Shown here one piece after another: positions 21,017 through 64,000 of a DNA stretch of 64,000 nucleotides. The translations under genes and the position numbers were made by a program. Within the stretch, counting starts at the first letter, position 1. Each line of letters begins with the position of its first letter. Source of the DNA: Cyclina sinensis (taxonomy: Eukaryota; Mollusca; Bivalvia; Venerida; Veneridae); contig JAAONU010000001.1 of the NCBI GenBank assembly GCA_012932295.1, positions 37,231,449 through 37,295,448 of the forward strand, written 5' to 3'. The notes beneath the pieces were generated by a model that searched no databases, was not told the origin of the DNA, and was given only the letters and a program-made list of their open reading frames with translations.

Positions 21017-23595
21017 TTTAGTTTTTGCTTCAGCTTTAATTGACATGATCCATTTTAAATGATCTTCTACCATTATAATGTTTATTTTTGTTTTAATGCT
21101 ATATAAAATTATTTAGATTTGCTACTTTGATATGTGTTTTGTTTCCTGACAGAATCAGTTATTTTGTTTCTGTTATAATAGGACAGAATTCTGCTAATAA
21201 GTTAAACCTGCAGGTACAAGCATCAAGTTTTTCTCCCTTGCTAGATTGACTTTGTAGTTAGGGTACTGGGGTTGTAAAGATAAAACATCTTAGTGAAAAC
21301 TTCTTTAAGTCTTTTTCTTAGTTTAGTATCTCAAATCAGTAAACAAAAACAATTAAAACATTTCTTTTCTTTTTTACTCTTGACAATATAATGAATGTAG
21401 TTTGAAAGTATAACATACATGTATATGACATAAGCAGTAAGCTGCAAACAGATTTTGCAAAATTTCAACTCAAGTCAAACTAAACTGAGAAAAACTTAAG
21501 ATGTTTTATGAACATGGCACCTGGTATGCTTTAGTATTGGAATGTACTTTATTTAGATTAAAAGGTTTTCTGTATTTGCCATAGAAAGTGCCTAGGATTT
21601 CAATATGCATTATGTGTATCATTGAGACTTCAATCTCTCTATGAATACTTAATGTGTTCTTTCTCAGGAAATTTATTGCTGAAACATTCCATTCAATACT
21701 GTAAAGCTTGGTATTTGAATATTTCACACAGATATCAATTTATAAGGTATGAATATTGTTTTAACATTACTAGAAAGAATTGCAATTTGCAAGTGTTACA
21801 AGAACTCAAGAAATGGGTAGATTTAGACTTTGTGGAAAAGTAAGGTCAAAAAGTAGCAGTTGTTATCATTAAATATTGCTATAATTTTTGAATTTGGTCA
21901 AGCATCAATCAGACACGACTCTTTCATGATGTACATACTTATTTGTAATGTTTTGTTGTGCATAAACTTGAATGTGTTTATGTTGCTATCAGAAACTGCG
22001 AAAAAATTGAGGTCTGTTTTGATTTTTTAATAAGATTTTCATTTAACTGTTCATTTTGTGTACCAGTTCCTTGCTAAAATGCATTTTACGAACTCTTAAA
22101 GCAACTGACTCACAGATTTTAGCTTAAAGACTAAGAACAGTGACCTAACCACAGAAACATGGTGACTTTTAAAACCATGTTGCAAACTTCACAATTTTGA
22201 TAAAATATCTACCCTGTGACTAATAAAGTAAATTTTTTACCAGTGAAAATGTGTAGAACTTAATATTACGATCTGTTTCTGTAACAAGAACTGAGATAGT
22301 AACCTAGTTTAGACATGTTCTTCATGTATAAAACTAGAATTTCTTTATGCATAAACATTTTCTTTTTTATGCATCATCAACCATTCTGTCAGTCAGTCGC
22401 TATAGGGCCTTGAAGATTGATTTTAACTTGACTGCTGTAAAATAATAATTTAAAAACCTGCAGGATTCAGACTGGGTTTATTTACAGACTGTATTATGTG
22501 AAAGATTTTTTTCTGAAGAAATTTGTTGTTGATTCACTAGTCTGGGACTTCACTGGCATTGCATTTATTAGACAGATGCTTCTAAATTTTATTGATCGAA
22601 TAATGTAAGCATTATGTTGAAAAACACTTATATTTTAGATGTTCAATCCAAAAGTGGTGCAATATTCTATTGCATGTTTTAAGTTTCTGTGTGAATTGTT
22701 TAATGTTATATTTTGTGATATATCTTTGTGAATTGCATTTATATTATAATGCCTGTCTTTTAAATGGGACTTGTTATGGCAAAAGTTACCACAGTATGAA
22801 TATGTCATTAAAATATCTAACTTCTTTACTGAAGAACTGATTCTTTTCTTGATATATATTAGCAAACCTATGCCACACCAGATACTGTTAAATATTTTTA
22901 TCTTTCAACAAGAAAAGTTAAACTAGTAGAAAATTTGTGGAACTACTTTTTTGACACATGAATATCAGAAGTGTGTTAAATGATACATAAGAGCTCACTG
23001 CCATTGGGTGCATGGCTACCGACCTGTTACAGGTAATTAGTTCATATTGGTAACTTTTTCTTTAACAGGTTTTTACTTTACTTGTATGTGAAATTGGATT
23101 TCAGACAAGCCTTATGCAGGTGCAAATATATATAGTTGGAATAGAAACATTTCTTACACATCATCTTCATAAAAGCACTTGCTTGACACTGAAATCTACT
23201 AATGGCTTTAGCAGAAATTTATAAAATTTTTCAGAAAAGAACCAGTGCTTTGTTACTGTTAATTTGATAAAAGCAGTGACCGCTTTGGTCTTTGGAAAGT
23301 GTTCACCTTTTTTAGTTATGTTGTTCAGGGTAACATATTTCAGCTAGGTTTACTGAACCATTTTTGTGCAGTACTGAAAATCTTGTGCTGTGGAGTCTGT
23401 TTACATTTGACATATCATGAAGTACTGTGCCTTAATACAGATGTGATGATTTTCTGTTATTTCTGTGAAAATATTCAGAACGATCTTTTGTTGTGGATGG
23501 AATATTAGTCTAGTAACTAAACAGATGTGTTCTCCTGTTATTTGTTGTAGATGAACAATTTTTTGGCACATATTGTCATCATTCTCCTTTGAAAT

Positions 23596-23601
23596 AATAA
23601 A
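23596..23601 (+). terminator. Candidate poly(A) signal for prominin
   Basis: AATAAA, followed 13-30 bases later by a GT-rich stretch (gtgttgttcttggtgc) of the kind found downstream of cleavage sites. It is one of several AATAAA in the region, chosen for its context. Confidence 0.4.
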
Positions 23602-23879
23602 AAAATGTTAACCCGTGTTGTTCTTGGTGCTTTCTTAGATTAGCTGCAAGTAGACGAGACATAAATTACCTTTTTGATTTTGGAAGTTTTTAATTGACCT
23701 TTGTATCTTTACCTGTTCAGTCACAGATGAGACAAGTGAATTAGATGAACAGGTTGCAACTTGGCAATGGTTCAGTTGTGCAGTTTGGTTTGAACCGTTT
23801 CATGTCACTGACTTAGAGTTTCAGGTTCAGGCCCAATAGCTGAACTGACTTATTTGGGAAGATATAACTCCATGGCACT

Positions 23880-24060
23880 GTATTGCTTGCCCAGTACAAT
23901 GGGCCATTTTTGACTTAGGGTCCATGACTTGAACAACCTTGGTAAAGGTCCTCTAGACAATGCTACATACAAAATACCTTAACTCTTAGCCTTATGGTTT
24001 CTTATGTGAAGATTTTTCAAGTGTTTTCTTATTGAAAACACTGGTCAAACAGAAATAAAA
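23880..24060 (-). repeat. Fragment of the 24408 element family
   Basis: 'ggtaaaggtcctctagacaa' and 'aaaataccttaactcttagc' match the units near 25240 closely. Confidence 0.7.
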
Positions 24061-24407
24061 TTTATTTCATTGATCAGGTTACTTTGGTTTTGTTCCCACG
24101 CTTCAATCTTGACACAGATACCAAGGCAATCATTATTATTACAGAGGTCAACATGACAAATATTCTGATCAAATTTAAGGAAGACTACAGTGAAAAAAAA
24201 TTCAGGAAGGCTGGTATGGTTTGAAGCACAACCTTTAGAGCTTTCACAATGTTTTTCTAAGATCCAAGCTGGTAAGCTAGTTTTTGCTTCAACTTATCTC
24301 AGTATTTAACATTTTTTTAACTATTTGCATGAAAATTTGGTCCAAGAAGTGACCTAGTGACTGTGTCCACAGAAATTTCCTTAGATCTGAGCTGGAACAC
24401 TAGTCCA

Positions 24408-26035
24408 ACAAGAGGTCCATAATGGCCCTGGATCACTCACCTGAGTACTTTGTCTGTAGGTTTGCTGTTAAGCAATAATTCATTTTTTAATTGAAGATTT
24501 TTAAGTGCCTACAAACCAAATATGTAAAATATCAGTCAATAAATAAAGGCTCTATGACAGAAAGTAGAAATATCTATTATAAGCTATGGTGACCTTGACC
24601 TTGACCCAGTGACCTCAAACCCTACCCATTGGTAGAGGTCCATGCAAGGAACCTATATACTGAATATCAAGGATATTGGTCTATAAATGAAGGCTCTATG
24701 AGGTACAGTAGATAAATCTATCTTTAGCCTCTGTGACCTTTAACCTAATCTAATAATTTGAAAAAGCTTGATAAAGCTTGCTTCAAGCCAAATTTTAAAA
24801 TTCTAGACCATGTTGTTTCAGACAAGAAGATTTTTTAAGATTTTCTTCAATATTGCTTGTTAAAACTAGTGACCCAAGGGACATTTTTCTAACAAACTTG
24901 GTAGAGGTCCACTAGACAATGCTGCGTACCAAATATCTTAACTCTAGGCCTTGTGGTTTCTGACAAGAAGATTTTTCAAGTTTTTCCTATATAATTCTAT
25001 GTAAAACATGTGACCCCTAGGACATTGCCTATTTTGACTAAGGGGCCATGATGTGAACAAACTTGATAGAGGTCCATTAGATAATGCTGCACACCAAATA
25101 CCTTAACTCTAGGCCTTGTTGTTTATGACAAGAAGAATTTTAAAGTTTTTCCAATATAACTCTCTGTAAAACATGTGACCCCTGGGGCGAGGCCATTTTT
25201 GACCTAGGGTCCATGACTTGAACAAACTTGGTAGAGGTCCTCTAGACAATGCTACATACAAAATACCTTAACTCTAAGCCTTATGGTTCTTATGTGAAGA
25301 TTTTTAAAACCTTTTCATTTATAACTCTATGTAAACAAGTGACCCCTAGGGCTGGGCCTATTTTGACCCAGTGGCTATGATTTGATCAAACTTAGTAGAG
25401 GTCCACAAGACTATGCTTCACACCAAAAATCTAAGCTCTATGCCTTATGGTGTCTGACAAGAAGACTTTTAAAGTTTTTCCTATATAACTCTATGTAAAA
25501 CAAGTGACCCCTGGGGCGGGGCCATTTTTGACCCAGAGGCCATGATTTGAACAAACTTGGTAGAGGTCCACTAGACAATGCTACTCACCAAATATCTAAG
25601 CTCTATGCATTACGGTTTCTGACAAGAAGGGTTTTTTAAAGTTTTCCTATATAAGTCTTTGTAAAATCCAGAGACCCCTAGGGCGGGGCCATTTTTGACC
25701 CTAGGGGAATAATTTGTATAACTTTTGTAGAGGCCTACTAGAGGATGCTACAAACCAAATATCTAAGCTCTAGGCCTTGTGGTTTCAGACAAGAAGATTT
25801 TTTAAGTTTTTCCTTTCGGTTGCCATGACAACCACAGTTCAGCATGGAATTGATTTATTTGAACAACTTTGGAAGAGCTTCATACAAGGAACATCCCTGA
25901 CAAGTTTCATCAACTTTGGCCCAGTGGTTTAGGAGGAGATGTTGTTTAAAGGAAAATGTTGACACACTTACGCACGACAACGGACGAAATGAGATCACAA
26001 TAGCTCACATGAGCACTTCGTGCTTAGGTGAGCTA
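24408..26035 (-). mobile_element. Inverted copy of the agctcacctg element (core type as 3625-4955)
   Basis: Reads on the - strand from 'tttttagctcacctaagcac' (26035 side) to 'ggccattatggacctcttgt' (24408 side). The core has about eight ~170-bp units with 'ggtagaggtccactagacaa' and 'ccttgtggtttctgacaaga'. It interrupts another dispersed repeat ('gacccaacatgatcaag' type) seen at 24070-24407 and 26036-26490. It lies between the two convergent genes. Confidence 0.7.
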
Positions 26036-26567
26036 AAAATAAAACCAACACAAACTTCAAGAAGTTTTATGAAGATTTTATCACTTCTAGAGTCACAAAG
26101 CCTTTCTATTGATCTGAGTAGGTGACCAAATTTTTGACCCAACATGATCAAGTTTCAATTATCAAGTCAAACATCCTGAAAAAAACTTAATAAAACAAAT
26201 TACTGTCCTGAGCACAAGGTTTTCCTTTATTAAAGTTGTTGACCTAGTTTCTGGCCCCGCAGACATCAAAGAACACCTCTGTACAAATTTCATGACACTT
26301 GGGGGAAAAAATTAATCTCTTAAACAGTGTGTTCACTTGTTTCTTTTGATCTCAGGTGGTGATCTAGTTTTGAACTTGTGCGAGAGAACACATTCTACAC
26401 CATTTTTTTTAAAGACAAATTAAACAATTTAACCTTTAAATGTGTTCTATATGGTGTCCGTCTTAAATATATTGGTGACTTAGTATTTTAACCCCACAAT
26501 TTCTAACTTGTGTAAGCAGGTATTATTTGAACAACTTTACAAAGACATTTCTGATCAGTTTTGCAGC

Positions 26568-26573
26568 TTTATT
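26568..26573 (-). terminator. KDM1A: Candidate poly(A) signal of KDM1A
   Basis: The first canonical AATAAA downstream of the stop codon on the - strand, about 1.17 kb beyond it. It is preceded by a T-rich tract and followed by 'tgtctttgt', a GU-rich downstream element. Confidence 0.5.
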
Positions 26574-27741
26574 TCACAAAAAAAAAAAATGTCATGATTT
26601 ACAATGTACAACATCAGTGCTACAATCAAGAGAAGCTATGACTTATTTTCATTATGCAACTTTTACAAAATAAACTTCAGGGACTTTTGTCTACAAAAAA
26701 AAATAATGCTATTAGTAAAAACTGAAGTATGTTTCTTTAAGTTTATGTAAACATATCATTAACAAAATCTGTAACAAAAACTCTTTCCAAAGGAAATCTT
26801 TCAAAGAATTAAAAACAAACTGTCGAGTTCTTTCAGGGATCTATGCTCACCACAGTAACAATGTAAGATATGCCTATATATACATCATAAAATGTTTTAA
26901 AGAACCTTGAGAACTGGCAGTCTAAGCACATCTTTTCACAATCTAAACAAACAACTCTGGATTCAAAACATAACAGTGGTAGCCTGGTATAAGTTTTGTT
27001 TTGTGCAAGTGTGCATTCAGAAAGAAATCTGCTTGATAAATTGGTAAAAGGGTAACAAGTCATAAAACAGAATAATTCAAATGTATGTGGGTAATAAGAA
27101 AGGTGGAATGAGTATGTGAATAATGTATAAACTCATTAAATGCTGACTTGTTAAGAGAAGTGAAACTCGTGTATTTTTATACCATTTAGTCAAGAATAAC
27201 TCTTTGAAACCTTGCATGTAATTTTGCTCTATGGCACATGTGCCTGTTGTTTAGTAATATTTCTCAAAGCAGGTAAAGATTTCAAAAGAAATGCTTCAAT
27301 GGACTTGGTACAAATTAAGATCAGTCCAATGTTACTAATGGTAAAATGGGTAAATTTTTATGCACTTAATGGTTTCTCCACCTTTTGAAATGAATCTGTT
27401 AATCACAAGATGTCATACTTTGCCAATCTTTCAGAAGATAAAACTCATCAACTACTTCTGAAATATCGTACTCCATAAATGAACACATTTCTTGTGGTAT
27501 AAAACAAGGTGCCTAAAATCAGATCAATGTAAGAAACGTATGTCATCTGTACACTTTACATCTCCAGAACTTATATAAACCTTTCTTCAGTGCTTGCTGT
27601 ATATCAATCAATTTCATAGCATCAGCAAGTTTGCAATACTTCAACATGACTCAATAGGTACTGCCCCTAATCACTGACAACTATTATTACTTCCCATAAC
27701 GGTTTCCTTAACAAAAGTTAACAGTCTTTTTGTGTCCTTGC
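26574..27741 (-). other. KDM1A: KDM1A 3' UTR (inferred)
   Basis: AT-rich sequence between the KDM1A stop and the candidate poly(A) signal. Small ORFs here (for example 26833-27063) lack any recognisable family and are taken as chance. Confidence 0.5.
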
Positions 27742-63022
<35,281 letters not shown>

Positions 63023-63140
63023 TATTGCAAATAATCAAATAACGATAATAACACAAATAAACGCTGCAACTTCTTAAATTCTGTGAAGAGCAAGCGACGC
63101 CGGATACTGCTTCACCGGTTTATAATTTCCGGTAATACTA
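63023..63140 (-). promoter_or_regulatory. KDM1A: Probable KDM1A 5' UTR and core promoter
   Basis: More CpG here than anywhere nearby (gcgacgccgg, caccggt, ttccgg). On the gene strand ACCGGAAAT at 63133-63125 matches an ETS-type site, common at TATA-less promoters. No transcript start is visible. Confidence 0.35.
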
Positions 63141-64000
63141 AACGAAAGAAAATTAGCATATCATTGTTGTCGTCTCCCTAAATATTGTTTTGCAGAATAT
63201 AATTGGTGAATAATGTTCAATATAGAAAACAACATATCTGCCTAGAAAAGTAGAATTCTCATTTGTCCTACTTGAAAATTTCTCACAAGGAAAACTTACC
63301 AATTTTGAAAATATCACATTTGACTTTTTAAAGTAGTTTTCGTTATAGTTTTCCTATCCAGTAGAAGCAATTCTTAATTCAAAGTCTATCCTTTAGCTAA
63401 TAAAGGGTTTGCAATAAACTATTCGAAAAATAAAATAAAATGATAAATAACTTAGAATGGAAAGAAAAAAAACTTGTAAAAATTCCTTAGCGGATATAAT
63501 CACAGCAAAAGTATTTAATTGTAGCAAATCGCTATCTAAATGTGTACTACAATAGCTCTCTGCATTCAAGTTTATATGTTGGTACTTTAACTAGAATTTT
63601 TGACTGACACCATGATAATGGGCAATTCTATATGACATTTAAAATGTTATGTTGTAAATTTCAAGGTATACCTTTCTTGCTACGTATTTTTACTCTCTTT
63701 TACGGAATAAATTACATTTGTTTTTCTTTCAGGAATAGTGATGAAAAAGTTCGGCTTTCTATTTACGGACACATCTCGCTCAATACTTACTCAGTGGTGT
63801 ACCAATGATTATATTTGAGCTAATATATTGACACAGATACATAAAAATGTGAACTTGCTTAAACATTTTGAGACTGTCGAGTCTGTAATGACGAATTTAA
63901 TAACTCAGCACTGGCTGCATCGCTGTACCGACCACAGAAAGAAAGACTAATATACATGTACTTGTTTTTATCGTATTTTACTTGTATTTACAGTTTTCCT
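63141..64000. other. Upstream DNA, nothing recognised
   Basis: AT-rich; no ORF, repeat or splice pattern I can assign. Confidence 0.5.

Larger units (their letters stand above)
18978..23620 (+). other. Possible long 3' UTR of the alternative prominin transcript
   Basis: 4.6 kb of AT-rich DNA with almost no repeat elements, unlike the flanking regions, which fits a retained UTR. It includes a C-rich tract and a decayed MITE (listed separately). No ORF looks coding. Confidence 0.35.

Noticed and set aside
26833..27063. 76-codon ORF with several cysteines on the - strand
   Set aside because: It lies downstream of the KDM1A stop in the inferred 3' UTR, shows no recognisable family, and its Cys pattern is not a clear zinc motif.

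Overview
The window is animal nuclear DNA: AT-rich, with multi-exon genes that have GT-AG introns and many short dispersed repeats. The repeat vocabulary points to a bivalve mollusc, most likely a venerid-type clam. It includes elements bounded by agctcacctg / caggtgagc, elements opening acaagagc, GTCC/GTCT stretches, and a roughly 210-bp MITE with ttaaccctt ends. That placement is inference from recalled repeat types; no marker gene proves it. I saw no rRNA, tRNA or CRISPR.

Two protein-coding genes face each other tail to tail. On the + strand, 2063-13344 holds the last ten exons of a prominin (CD133 family): the second large extracellular loop, the fifth membrane segment and a tyrosine-rich cytoplasmic tail. 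The 5' part lies outside the window. A second possible last exon at 18946 would give a different C-terminus. On the - strand, 63022 down to 27742 holds a complete lysine demethylase KDM1A (LSD1). It has 18 coding exons and 771 residues, with SWIRM, FAD-binding, tower and amine-oxidase parts intact and the catalytic lysine present.

Layout: 1-13344 prominin exons, with introns full of nested repeats, including a 1196-bp hAT-like element with a perfect 8-bp target duplication; 13345-23600 possible 3' UTRs of prominin and a 1.9-kb repeat element; 23600-26570 intergenic, mostly another repeat element in inverted orientation; 26570-34949 KDM1A 3' UTR and exons 18-6; 34950-58797 KDM1A intron 5 (23.8 kb); 58798-63022 KDM1A exons 5-1; 63023-64000 its probable promoter and upstream DNA.

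The dominant feature is a 19.6-kb tandem satellite (37732-57291) inside KDM1A intron 5. It has about 168 copies of a 116-bp monomer and several layers of higher-order duplication (periods near 349, 466, 1028, 1502 and 1518 bp). A single diverged monomer-like segment sits about 0.9 kb outside the array, inside a dispersed repeat, and may show where the satellite came from. The many ORFs in the array on both strands are by-products of a stop-poor monomer and are not annotated as genes.
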